Of a DNA stretch of 64,000 nucleotides, positions 16,066-23,918 are shown piece after piece; position 1 is the first letter of the stretch, and every line of letters begins with the position of its first letter. This DNA is from Oscillospiraceae bacterium (GTDB taxonomy: Bacteria; Bacillota; Clostridia; Oscillospirales; Oscillospiraceae). Location of the stretch: assembly GCA_017429835.1 (NCBI GenBank), contig JAFROD010000048.1, positions 1-64,000 on the forward strand, read 5' to 3'. Below the pieces are notes generated by a model. It was not told the origin of the DNA. It ran no database searches and saw nothing but the letters and a program-made list of their open reading frames with translations. The translations under genes and the position numbers were made by a program.

Positions 16066-18465
16066 CTACGCCGCTTGATCCAGTTCTTCTCCGACGTCCG
16101 CGGGTGTGTACTGCTGTTCAGCTTTCGTAATTCCCTCGGGATAGATGACCGCAAAGTCGTCCTTCATGGAGATCGGGATGAAGCCTTTGGCGATGTAATC
16201 CGCAGATTTTGTCGCCCAGTCTTGGGTACCCCACTCGCGGACGTTGTCGTCGGCGACGATCATATATGCCTGTGCATTGTAGGGGTTTCTGCCGTCAAGG
16301 GCATAGTTCATCATGCTGGTGTCGCTTCCGCTGTTGCCGAAGGCCAGCACCGGGCGCTTGCCGATCTCGCGCTCGACGTAGATCGCCTTGTTGGCGTTGA
16401 GGTTCTTCTGGATAAAGCCGCCGGTCAGGACAAGCTCGTCGCCGTCCTCGTACTTGAAGTTCATATTGGAGGCTTCGTCCTCGTGGCCCCGCAGCTTCAC
16501 TTCAAAATCCGTGCCGATGATATGCTCGGGCAACACGTAGTCTTTGATCGGAGAATTGGCGACGATGGCGCGGGTGGTGGTGCGCTCGGTACCGCTGATG
16601 ACCCAGATTTCAAATCCGTTTTCATAGAGGTACTGTACAAGCTCCACCATGGGCAGATAGAAGTTGTCGATGTAGCGCATATTGTTAAAGCTTGCTGTCT
16701 CCTTCTGCCCGAACTCCACGGCGTATTGATAGAACTCCTCAACAGTCATGCCGGCGTATGCTTTCGCAAAATTCCGCGCCAGGGTTTCGTCCGCAACGTA
16801 GCCAGGCTGGATGGAGGCCGCGACCGCTTTCAGCTCATCGGATACCCGTTCGGGGTGTTCGTACAGACAGTATTCAATGAACATCATCGTGTCATAGTAC
16901 GTATAAAACGTCTCACAGGCGAGCGTTCCGTCCATATCGAATACCGCGATCCGATCTTCAACGGGGATATAGTCGGCTCCGCCCTCTTCGGTGACGGAGC
17001 TGACGTAGTCAATCAGCTGCTCTCTCGCGCCTGTGCCGTCGTTCCACAGCGAAAGCGCTTTTGTCCCGTCAACCGCAGGCGAGGAGATTTTGTAGGTCTC
17101 CATGATCCGGTCGTATTCTGCGATGCTGCTGTGGAGCAGGTTCATGAAATCGGCTTCTGTGTACAGGCCGTCAGCGTTGGGCGTGACGCCCGCAAAGCGC
17201 ATGGGAACGACGGCGGGGTGCTGCTCCAGATCCAGCAGCGGCGCGGAGCGGAGCTGATCGACGGTCTCATAGACCATATCCACTGTGCAGTAGGATTCAC
17301 CGTCCGGGCCGACCCAGCGGGAGAAGACCAGCTTGCAGCCGATGGGTGTCTTTTCGATCGCGCCGGGCAGCTCGTAGCTTTCCGCGCCGAGGGCTGCGAG
17401 GACGCTGCCCACGTTGGAATCATGGCCGCAGAGGAAGGAGAAGGCTCTGCCGTCCGTCGTGAGCTCTGACTCAATCTCCTGCAGCAGTGGATGGGCAACG
17501 TTCGCCGCGATCAGCGGGGCGGTAAAGAGCACGTCGCCGTAGACGTCCTTGACCTCGGAGATCTGTTTCCACTGCTCCTCCGTCAGCGTATGCCCGAAGG
17601 CAGCCTTGGCATCGTCGGACTCCTCAAAGTATTGCAGCACCAGCGCGTCGCTGACGGAGCAGGCGGTCTTGAGGGAGCCCTTGACGCCGGGCTCCTTGTT
17701 CACTTCCAGCACCAGCTGGGAATCGTCCGTGACAAAGGCGGTCGCGCTGCCGTCCTTCCATGCCTCGGACTGCTCCATGTCGATCACGTCTGCGATCAGC
17801 GCGTAGTTGTCCGCAAGACCGCTGACCGTGTCGCCGTAGAGCTCCCAGACCTGTGCCTCGGCGTCCGCGTTGTATTCCGGGGACACAAATGTGAGCTGCG
17901 GCGTGAACACCGGGTCCATCGTGTCGTACTCCACGTGGGTCTCGATGGGCGTGTTGGCCGTGGGCAGCAGGCCGGAGACGAAGTATTCCGCCGTAGCGAT
18001 CGTGCGCTGCTTGGCGTTGGCATAGATGCGGACTTCATCTTCGGTGGGATGATAATTCTCGGGGAACAGGCCCTCGCTTTCCAGCCACTTGCGGAAATAC
18101 TGCCCCATCTCGGTCTCCAGCACGCCGCCGCGCAGGGACAGCTCGCTGGGATTGGACGACCATTGGAACCATTCGTGCGGTGTGATCGTGCCGAGAGCAG
18201 AGCCGCTGCCGCTCAAGGGCGAGCGGATGTTGTGGCGGCTGAGCACCACGACCTGCTCGAGTGTATAACCCTCGCGCGACAGGCTGCCTACGCCGGCAGG
18301 AATCTGTGCAGAAGCGGTGGACGGGCTTTCTTTCCCGAACAAGCCGGCCCAGAACAGGCATTGCACCACAAGCGCACAGACCAGCAGGAGCGAAACTGCG
18401 ATCAGCAGTCCGCGCAAGACTTTTTCTGATTTTGTTGCCGTATTCTTAATTACTTTCTTTTCCAT
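16066..18465 (-). CDS. Secreted fusion of histidine acid phosphatase and HAD-type phosphatase
   Basis: A 799-residue protein. ATG 18465 follows AAAGGAGATCCAAGT. A signal anchor (GLLIAVSLLLVCALVVQCLF) is followed by a clade-2 histidine-phosphatase domain: VVVLSRHNIRSPLSG, with Asn replacing the usual Gly of RHGxRxP, and FLCGHDSNVGSVL with the catalytic HD. From about residue 510 there is a HAD domain: FDMDGTLACE (motif I), WVISGTERTT (motif II) and LAFGNSGSDTSMM (motif IV). Both halves should hydrolyse phosphomonoesters. Acting outside the membrane, the enzyme might strip successive phosphates from inositol or sugar phosphates. I know of no established example of this fusion. Confidence 0.85.
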   Translation of the reverse strand: MEKKVIKNTATKSEKVLRGLLIAVSLLLVCALVVQCLFWAGLFGKESPSTASAQIPAGVGSLSREGYTLEQVVVLSRHNIRSPLSGSGSALGTITPHEWFQWSSNPSELSLRGGVLETEMGQYFRKWLESEGLFPENYHPTEDEVRIYANAKQRTIATAEYFVSGLLPTANTPIETHVEYDTMDPVFTPQLTFVSPEYNADAEAQVWELYGDTVSGLADNYALIADVIDMEQSEAWKDGSATAFVTDDSQLVLEVNKEPGVKGSLKTACSVSDALVLQYFEESDDAKAAFGHTLTEEQWKQISEVKDVYGDVLFTAPLIAANVAHPLLQEIESELTTDGRAFSFLCGHDSNVGSVLAALGAESYELPGAIEKTPIGCKLVFSRWVGPDGESYCTVDMVYETVDQLRSAPLLDLEQHPAVVPMRFAGVTPNADGLYTEADFMNLLHSSIAEYDRIMETYKISSPAVDGTKALSLWNDGTGAREQLIDYVSSVTEEGGADYIPVEDRIAVFDMDGTLACETFYTYYDTMMFIEYCLYEHPERVSDELKAVAASIQPGYVADETLARNFAKAYAGMTVEEFYQYAVEFGQKETASFNNMRYIDNFYLPMVELVQYLYENGFEIWVISGTERTTTRAIVANSPIKDYVLPEHIIGTDFEVKLRGHEDEASNMNFKYEDGDELVLTGGFIQKNLNANKAIYVEREIGKRPVLAFGNSGSDTSMMNYALDGRNPYNAQAYMIVADDNVREWGTQDWATKSADYIAKGFIPISMKDDFAVIYPEGITKAEQQYTPADVGEELDQAA

Positions 18466-18486
18466 ACTTGGATCTCCTTTAGTTCT

Positions 18487-18881
18487 GAACCGAGGTGGGT
18501 TCAAATTAATATGCAGCTTGCTCGGATCGCAGTTGTCCTAAAAGTGCCATTTTTAGCCTACACACTCTCGTTTTTCAATCCCAGCATATCACACAAACCA
18601 TTGAGAAACAAGAAAAATTTAATAGCAGAATCGTTTAGGTGTTAGCCCCCAGTAATCACATCGGTACTCAATCGTTGATACATTCACGATTGAGTACCGA
18701 TAAATTTTTCTATCTCTGAAACGCTTGATATATAAAGCTTTGCGAGGCGGTGGGTTCAAATTCTGAACTTTCCGCCTCGCTTTTTCTGTGCTACTACTAA
18801 ATTATGGCTTCATTTTCCGAACAAAAAAGTGAACCCACCTCGTCTACCCTTAAACGATTCCCGAGAATCGTTTAGGGGTAG
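18487..18881. other. Gene-free stretch with three strong inverted repeats
   Basis: No credible gene lies between 18466 and 18977. A 16-bp perfect stem (ATCGGTACTCAATCGT, 18660-18675/18686-18701) is followed by AAATTTTT. GCGAGGCGG/CCGCCTCGC (18742-18780) followed by TTTTT is a plus-strand terminator with no plus-strand gene before it. CTACCCTTAAACGATTC pairs with 18865-18881. A GAGGTGGGTTCA motif recurs at 18490, in variant form at 18746 and inverted at 18829. It may be old element ends or a small RNA. Confidence 0.55.
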
Positions 18882-18977
18882 AACTGCTCTCTATAAAATG
18901 CCTTAATATCAGTACGGCCGGCAAAACCACGCAAATTTTTCTTAAAATGTTCACTGCTGTTCTCTCCATAAAATGTT

Positions 18978-19176
18978 TTAGCCTCGTCGCGACACATTCC
19001 CTTTGTATTCCAGGCAGAGCATGGTCACATCGTCAAATTGCTCAGCATCCAGCACAAAACCGTCCACAGCACCGCGTATATTTTTCAGCACATCCATGGG
19101 CTCGGCATCCGGACACGCATTCAGCGCATGAATCATGCGTTCCGTGCCAAACATCTCATTGGATGCATTTTTATGC
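18978..19176 (-). pseudogene. C-terminal remnant of a SpoIIE/RsbU-type PP2C phosphatase
   Basis: The frame reads NASNEMFGTERMIHALN, then GAVDGFVLDAEQFDDVTMLC ending LEYKG. The AEQFDDVTMLC segment is the conserved metal-binding Asp-Asp near the end of SpoIIE-type phosphatases, which dephosphorylate STAS proteins. The upstream two-thirds of the domain is missing; the sequence switches at about 19176 to a recombinase remnant. The third partner-switching component has therefore been broken here. Confidence 0.75.
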
Positions 19177-19289
19177 CGATACAATGATAATGGATCGTCA
19201 AATGCTGTTCCCACACGCCATCAATCTTTTCAGCCTGATGGACTTCAATTCGCTCAATCAGCTTGTTGCGCATCCGCTGCGTCAGCTTC
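19177..19289 (-). pseudogene. C-terminal remnant of a large serine recombinase (DUF4368 type)
   Basis: The frame reads KLTQRMRNKLIERIEVHQAE then KIDGVWEQHLTIHYHCIG, the typical tail of Tn4451/TnpX-like serine recombinases with a DUF4368 domain. A stop lies immediately upstream, and the frame runs out of homology where the SpoIIE remnant begins. It probably marks the deletion or insertion that destroyed the phosphatase gene. Confidence 0.7.
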
Positions 19290-19348
19290 TATACTCGGAT
19301 ATATGCAGACTTGATCTTTCGCGGCGATTTCCTTCGCTCCTGCGGAGC

Positions 19349-21103
19349 TCAGAGTATCAGAGTCAGGTTGTTCAGTCCCAACGTATTGACATAAATGGCT
19401 TCCTTCACCATTGCCATTACCATGCGCAGACCGATGTGGGCGGCCGGATCGCTGCTCTGGTGGAGCTCCAGATAGTTTGTCGGGTCAAAATTGACACAGT
19501 TGTCCCGGATGCGGATGATGCGTTTGTCTTCGCCGATCACAAGGCGCACATCCACATTATGCGACAGCTTGTCCTTGGTGAAGCCGTGCTCAATGATATT
19601 GACCGTCATTTCCTCCACGCAAAGGCCGATCAGCATTGCAGTTTTCGCGTCCACGCCTTTTTCGCGGCAGAAGTCACATAGTGTCTGGGATGCCAAGACC
19701 GCAGTTTCCACATCCAGGATGGTCAGATCCCTGCAATTCTCCGGCTGAGCGCCGAAGTCCGGGCTGAGATAGCTGAACGCCTCTGCGGAGAAGGACATCC
19801 TGCCGCATTTGACCCAGACGAGAATCGCAATCACCAGCAGCGTGAGAAATTGGCCTACCACGGAACCGATCCAGAAGCCGGTCAAGCCAAACAGGCGGCT
19901 GAAAAGCCAGACGCTCGGGAGCATCAGCCCGATTGCCTGCAGGAACGCGACAAGGTTGGTAATCCATGTGCGCCGGATGCCCTGGAAATAGTTTTTGAAC
20001 AGGCCGCAGAGCACGTTCGGAATCAACCAGATCAGCACCAGCCGAAGACCGGGCACGGCAATCGCCAGCATCTCCGGGTCAGCGCCCAAAAACAGCCGAA
20101 TCAGCCATGGCGCAGCTAGCTCGCCCACAAGCACCGCCGCAGCAATCAGCATCGTCGTATGCGGGACCATCGCCCGCACCAGCGAGCGCAGCGAGGTCCG
20201 GTCCTCCTCGTTGTAGAAAATGGAGGAGAGCATCAACGCGACCGAGCCCGTGCCGACGCCGATGCTGTACATCAGATTGCACAGCGTTGTAAACACAGCA
20301 AAGGCCGCGACGGCCAGATTGCCGCCCAAATCCAGCAGGAGCAGGTTAAAGACGAGGGTGCGAACAGTGAAGAAAACCTGATTGAGCAGCACCGGACTGC
20401 CAGCTCGCAGAATCCCCACGGCGGATTGCGGTTGAAAGCTGTGAAAGCGGAAGCGAAACAGGCAGTTCTTCTTCAGAAAATAGCCGAGCCCGACCGCAAA
20501 TGCGGCCAGATAGCTCATCCCGGAGGCCAGTCCAATGCCAAACATGCCGCTGTGAAATACAAACACGCTCAGAAGGTCAAATACCACGTCCGTCACCGTC
20601 ATGGCGATCACGGAAATCAGCAGCAGCTTCCGCTTTCCCGCTGCCTGCAGATAGGCGCTCATGATCTGGCTGAGGAAGAAGAACGGCGCGCCGAGCACAA
20701 AGCCGCGTAGATAGTCACCGGTCAACTGAAAGACCACATTGTCTGCTGATGGCGTTCCTGCTCCAAGCAGCGTGCAAAGAGGGTTTCCTGCAGCATACAC
20801 CAACAGGATCCACACAGCGCCCAATCCCAGCGACTGGAGGATGGAGGTGGAATAGCAGGCGTTTGCACCGTTCGTATCGCCGCGTCCTATGGCCTTGCCC
20901 AGCTGCACCTGTACGCCGTTGACCATCATGGTGCCCAAGGCGGCAAAAATAATGAGCAGCGGACTTGCGATGCCGTAAGCACTCATGGCGTCCACGCCCA
21001 CCAGCCGCCCGATGACGATGCTGTCGATCAGCAGGCACAGCGTTGTCGTCATGGCGGAGATGATCTGCGCCGTGGACATTTGCCGAAACAGTTTTTGGAT
21101 CAT
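19349..21103 (-). CDS. MATE-family exporter fused to RsbW/SpoIIAB-like ATPase domain (copy 2)
   Basis: A 584-residue protein. ATG 21103 is preceded by AGGAGG at a good spacing; the longer frame to 21211 lacks one. Residues 1-440 form a MATE exporter (GRLVGVDAMSAYGIASPLLI; a helical hairpin pattern repeated twice). Residues from about 455 form the ATPase domain: IGLCVEEMTVNIIEHGF (N-box), IRIRDNCVNFDPTNY and AHIGLRMVMAMVKEAIYVNT. It has the same architecture as copy 1 but has diverged strongly from it. It lies upstream of the broken phosphatase, with recombinase debris between, and was probably adjacent to it before that damage. Confidence 0.85.
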   Translation of the reverse strand: MIQKLFRQMSTAQIISAMTTTLCLLIDSIVIGRLVGVDAMSAYGIASPLLIIFAALGTMMVNGVQVQLGKAIGRGDTNGANACYSTSILQSLGLGAVWILLVYAAGNPLCTLLGAGTPSADNVVFQLTGDYLRGFVLGAPFFFLSQIMSAYLQAAGKRKLLLISVIAMTVTDVVFDLLSVFVFHSGMFGIGLASGMSYLAAFAVGLGYFLKKNCLFRFRFHSFQPQSAVGILRAGSPVLLNQVFFTVRTLVFNLLLLDLGGNLAVAAFAVFTTLCNLMYSIGVGTGSVALMLSSIFYNEEDRTSLRSLVRAMVPHTTMLIAAAVLVGELAAPWLIRLFLGADPEMLAIAVPGLRLVLIWLIPNVLCGLFKNYFQGIRRTWITNLVAFLQAIGLMLPSVWLFSRLFGLTGFWIGSVVGQFLTLLVIAILVWVKCGRMSFSAEAFSYLSPDFGAQPENCRDLTILDVETAVLASQTLCDFCREKGVDAKTAMLIGLCVEEMTVNIIEHGFTKDKLSHNVDVRLVIGEDKRIIRIRDNCVNFDPTNYLELHQSSDPAAHIGLRMVMAMVKEAIYVNTLGLNNLTLIL

Positions 21104-21248
21104 AGCTGCCTCCTGTCTGGCGGGAGATTGAAACAGATTGGCTTTACTCTTGCTCTTTCTTCCGGAAGCATTGATGTCAGATCCTTTCGATAGGTTCGTA
21201 TACAAATCCAAATATATTATATCGTTTTCAGCGAGAATTGCAACTGTG

Positions 21249-21275
21249 TTTCTGTCCAGAAAGCTATGTTATAAC
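21249..21275. repeat. 27-bp direct repeat flanking the IS element, left copy
   Basis: This 27-bp sequence (beginning TTTCTGTCC, ending TTATAAC) directly abuts the left inverted repeat of the insertion sequence and is repeated without change at 22356-22382. It is longer than the target duplication usually reported for IS481-type elements. Confidence 0.85.
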
Positions 21276-22355
21276 TGTAGGTTGTACAATGATGTGTGAC
21301 AGCGAATAGAAAAAAAGAATAGCGAATGGGAATGACCTGTGTTAAGGTTGAGTTGCTCAGACAAAACCGAAGGAGGTCATTCCATTCGCCATGAAAAGTA
21401 TAACACAGGATCTATTGTTAAGCAAGCAGCAATTTCGTGTTCTTTCAAATACGGTGTCACAAAGGCCGCCATACGCTACAAAACCAGCCGTCAGAATATC
21501 TACCGCTGGCGGAAACGCTATGACGGAACACCGCAGTCCCTCGCAGATCGCTCGCACCGTCCGCACAGTCACCCGAACCAGCACACACCCTCTGAGCTGA
21601 AGCTCATCCGGGATATGCGCCGCAGGAACCCGAACGCAGGTCTGGTGGTCTTTTGGGTAAAGCTGCGTCAACGAGGATATAAACGCTCCATCTCAGGACT
21701 CTACCGGGTTCTGCGGCGGACTGAACAAGGCGTGATAAAGCTGCCGAACCCGAAGTATATTGCAAGGCCTTATGAGCAGATGCAATATCCGGGGCAGCGC
21801 GTCCAGATCGACGTCAAGTACGTTCCGGCTGCCTGCCTTGTCGGAGCTGCCGCAGAGGATGCCAGGGAGAATGGCGGTCATTATTATCAATACACTTTCA
21901 TCGACGAATACAGCCGTTTCCGCTATTTAGAAGCGTTCAAAGACAACAATACCTATTCCTCCGCGACCTTCATCCGGCATTGTGTGGAGCGTTTTCCATT
22001 TGCCATTGAGTGCGTACAAACGGACAACGGCGGTGAGTTTACCAATCAGATGAAAGTCTCCAAAGCCGCACGACCGACGCTGTTCGAGCGCACGCTGGCA
22101 GAGTTTGGTATCCGGCACAAGCGAATCAAGGTCTTTACCCCTCGACACAACGGTAAGGTCGAACGCAGCCACCGGAAGGACAATGAATACTTCTATGCTT
22201 CACACAAGTTCTATTCCTTTGAGGACTTTCAGAAGCAGCTCGCTGTCTGGAATCGTCACTACAACAGCTTCCCCATGCGACCACTCAACTGGCACTCTCC
22301 CAAAGACGTCCTTTTTTCTTTCGCAAAAGTGTAACACATCATTGACAAACCTACA
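21276..22355 (+). mobile_element. IS481-type insertion sequence (1080 bp)
   Basis: The ends are imperfect 26-bp inverted repeats, TGTAGGTTGTACAATG... at 21276 and the complement of ...ACCTACA at 22355, matching at 22 of 26 positions. They enclose a single DDE transposase gene. Intact ends, matching direct repeats and an intact gene indicate a recent insertion between the second MATE fusion and the SLOG gene. Confidence 0.9.
21384..22334 (+). CDS. IS481-family DDE transposase
   Basis: About 316 residues. An N-terminal helix-turn-helix (YGVTKAAIRYKTSRQNIYRW) and an Arg/His-rich linker (DRSHRPHSHPNQH) are followed by an rve/DDE core: QIDVKYVP (first Asp), CVQTDNGGEFTNQ (second Asp) and TPRHNGKVERSHRKDNEYF (Glu). 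The likely start is the rare codon ATT at 21384, which is 7 nt after AGGAGG and gives the family-typical N-terminus RHEKYNTGSIVKQAA. The alternative GTG at 21339 has no ribosome binding site, and the ATG at 21391 is out of frame. Confidence 0.88.
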   Translation: MRHEKYNTGSIVKQAAISCSFKYGVTKAAIRYKTSRQNIYRWRKRYDGTPQSLADRSHRPHSHPNQHTPSELKLIRDMRRRNPNAGLVVFWVKLRQRGYKRSISGLYRVLRRTEQGVIKLPNPKYIARPYEQMQYPGQRVQIDVKYVPAACLVGAAAEDARENGGHYYQYTFIDEYSRFRYLEAFKDNNTYSSATFIRHCVERFPFAIECVQTDNGGEFTNQMKVSKAARPTLFERTLAEFGIRHKRIKVFTPRHNGKVERSHRKDNEYFYASHKFYSFEDFQKQLAVWNRHYNSFPMRPLNWHSPKDVLFSFAKV

Positions 22356-22382
22356 TTTCTGTCCAGAAAGCTATGTTATAAC
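22356..22382. repeat. 27-bp direct repeat flanking the IS element, right copy
   Basis: Identical to 21249-21275. The original single sequence ran directly into the terminator hairpin at 22380-22405. Confidence 0.85.
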
Positions 22383-22405
22383 GCTCTCGCTTTATCGAGA
22401 GTGTT
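22380..22405. terminator. Hairpin with T-rich tail
   Basis: AACGCTCTCG and CGAGAGTGTT pair with one G-T wobble around a 6-nt loop, followed by ATTGCTTTT. It lies between the IS element and the SLOG gene; the gene it serves is unclear. Confidence 0.55.
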
Positions 22406-22529
22406 ATTGCTTTTGTGTTCTTCTGTGATCATTCTTTCCTGCTGCCTATATCTGTGAGAAGTGCTTTGGATGAGAGCTTTGTGCAGCCGTTTTCTTCATC
22501 ATAGGCAGGGAAAATCTGCGTCCACCCCT

Positions 22530-22973
22530 CTACAGCCGCAGCACCTCCTTGCCGGTCGATTCTGCGTATCGAATCGCCTCTGCAGCGCCGCCGTAGTCGC
22601 GTCGCAAGGCGGCAATCACGATGCTGCTGCGATCTACCATCCAGCGATTTCGGAGAGTGATGGCCGCTTTGGGATGAACGCCAGCCAGCTCTGCGGGGAT
22701 CAGGATCTCGTCATATTGCGTTTCATACCACGCTCTTTCCGTCGCCACCGGCTGTGTAAGATACGGAAGCACAAGAACCAGCCGCAGTTGGTGGTCGTTT
22801 CGTTTGATGCTCCGCACGGTCCTGGAAAACAGTTCATCAAACTCTCCCATTCCGCCGGTATAAAACGCTGTTACGCCTTGCACAGCAAGCCGCTCCAACA
22901 TTTCACGGAGCAGCTTTTCCACGTCAATCAGCATTATTCGATGTCCAAATCCGCAGCAAATCTGTTCGTCCAA
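22530..22973 (-). CDS. SLOG/DUF1273-like (YpsA-type) protein
   Basis: 147 residues. The start is TTG 22973 because AGAGGTG precedes it closely and the upstream ATG 23006 lies inside the operator palindrome. It begins CCGFGHR and has FYTGGMGEFDELFSRTV, LRLVLVLPYLTQPVA, DEILIPAELAG and RNRWMVDRSSIVIAAL, the pattern of the DUF1273/YpsA branch of the SLOG nucleotide-binding superfamily. These proteins are thought to sense or process nucleotide-derived ligands. It is divergent from an XRE regulator with a shared palindrome between them. Confidence 0.82.
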   Translation of the reverse strand: MDEQICCGFGHRIMLIDVEKLLREMLERLAVQGVTAFYTGGMGEFDELFSRTVRSIKRNDHQLRLVLVLPYLTQPVATERAWYETQYDEILIPAELAGVHPKAAITLRNRWMVDRSSIVIAALRRDYGGAAEAIRYAESTGKEVLRL

Positions 22974-22985
22974 ACTTTTCACCTC

Positions 22986-23008
22986 TTTTGAGTTATTATA
23001 ACTCAAAA
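22986..23008. promoter_or_regulatory. 23-bp perfect palindrome, candidate operator
   Basis: TTTTGAGTTAT and ATAACTCAAAA flank a single central T. The site lies between the divergent SLOG and XRE genes and is the likely binding site of the XRE repressor. Confidence 0.65.
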
Positions 23009-23060
23009 GGGTTAAACTTTACAAGAGAAAATCGGTATTCTCAAACAAGAGGTGATACCG

Positions 23061-23303
23061 ATGATTATTGGCGAAGCAGTCAAAGAACGTATTTTGGAAT
23101 TGTGCCGTGACCGGGATATTACGATTAACAAACTCTGCACTATGAGCGGCGTGACGCAATCGACGGTCAACAATATCGTCAGCGGCAGGAACCGCAGCGT
23201 CACGATCTCGACGATTAAAAAACTCTGCGACGGTCTGGATATGCCGATCGAGGAATTCTTCCGTTCAGATCTTTTCCGCGGTCTGGAGCAGGAAATCAAA
23301 TAG
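23061..23303 (+). CDS. XRE-family transcriptional regulator (small)
   Basis: An 80-residue Cro/C1-type helix-turn-helix protein with AGAGGTG upstream. The recognition region is LCTMSGVTQSTVNNIVSGRNR followed by VTISTIKKLCDGLDMPIEEFF. It is essentially one DNA-binding domain with a short tail. It probably controls itself and the divergent SLOG gene through the palindrome at 22986-23008. Confidence 0.9.
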   Translation: MIIGEAVKERILELCRDRDITINKLCTMSGVTQSTVNNIVSGRNRSVTISTIKKLCDGLDMPIEEFFRSDLFRGLEQEIK

Positions 23304-23311
23304 CAAAAACA

Positions 23312-23347
23312 CCCACCTTGCGGTTAATGAAAACCAGTCAAGGTGGG
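23312..23347 (+). terminator. Hairpin after the XRE gene
   Basis: CCCACCTTG and CAAGGTGGG form a 9-bp stem, 9 bp after the XRE stop. The loop is 18 nt and the T-tract weak. Confidence 0.45.
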
Positions 23348-23411
23348 TAAGTTATGAGCGCAAAGTCCGAGGGCGTGATTATACGTCTTCGGGCTTTGCT
23401 ATTCTTTTCAG

Positions 23412-23918
23412 TTATTCTTTGCTGCCAAGGTCTGCTGTGAACAGTTCGGGCGGGATCTTCGCTCGGATTGCGTCCTGGTCGTAGGTCGGGTAGTATCTGC
23501 GCCAGCGGTCGTAGTCGGCTTGCGTAATCTCCCCTGCTGCGAGTTTTTCCGCTTCTTTCTGCCAGGCAGAGAGCAGTTCAAACATTGCCGGATAGCGCGG
23601 CGAATGCTTGTCCAGGCGGATGCAAAGTTCGCCGTCGATCTCGCCGATCTTGAGCGCGGATGTGTCCTCCAGCGTGAAGAGCGTATGCATCAGGCCGATC
23701 TCCGTATCAATATCCGGCACGGTGAGCGCGTGGACGGAGACGTCCAGTTCTCTCGCAAGCGCAGACATGATCTCCGCCTTCGGCGTTCGGACGCCGCTTT
23801 CGTATTGCGCGATCCGCACGTCAGCGGTGTTTTCCGTGAAACCGACCGCGTTGCCTAATTGCTTTTGCGTCATTCCCCGCAACAAGCGGAAATAGTGAAT
23901 TCGTTCGCCAATTGCCAT
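23412..23918 (-). CDS. XRE-family regulator with extended C-terminal domain
   Basis: 168 residues; ATG 23918 has GGAGG upstream. The N-terminal helix-turn-helix reads LLRGMTQKQLGNAVGFTENT then ADVRIAQYESGVRTPKAEIM. The remaining 100 residues (ALKIGEIDGELCIRLDKHSP; AEKLAAGEITQADYDRWRRY) form an uncharacterised regulatory domain often seen in element-borne repressors. It faces the mobilisation region on the opposite strand and is a candidate repressor of transfer or excision genes. Confidence 0.85.
   Translation of the reverse strand: MAIGERIHYFRLLRGMTQKQLGNAVGFTENTADVRIAQYESGVRTPKAEIMSALARELDVSVHALTVPDIDTEIGLMHTLFTLEDTSALKIGEIDGELCIRLDKHSPRYPAMFELLSAWQKEAEKLAAGEITQADYDRWRRYYPTYDQDAIRAKIPPELFTADLGSKE

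Noticed and set aside
22461-22991. 176-residue plus-strand ORF
   Set aside because: Overlaps the SLOG gene on the other strand, which has family motifs, a ribosome binding site and an operator.
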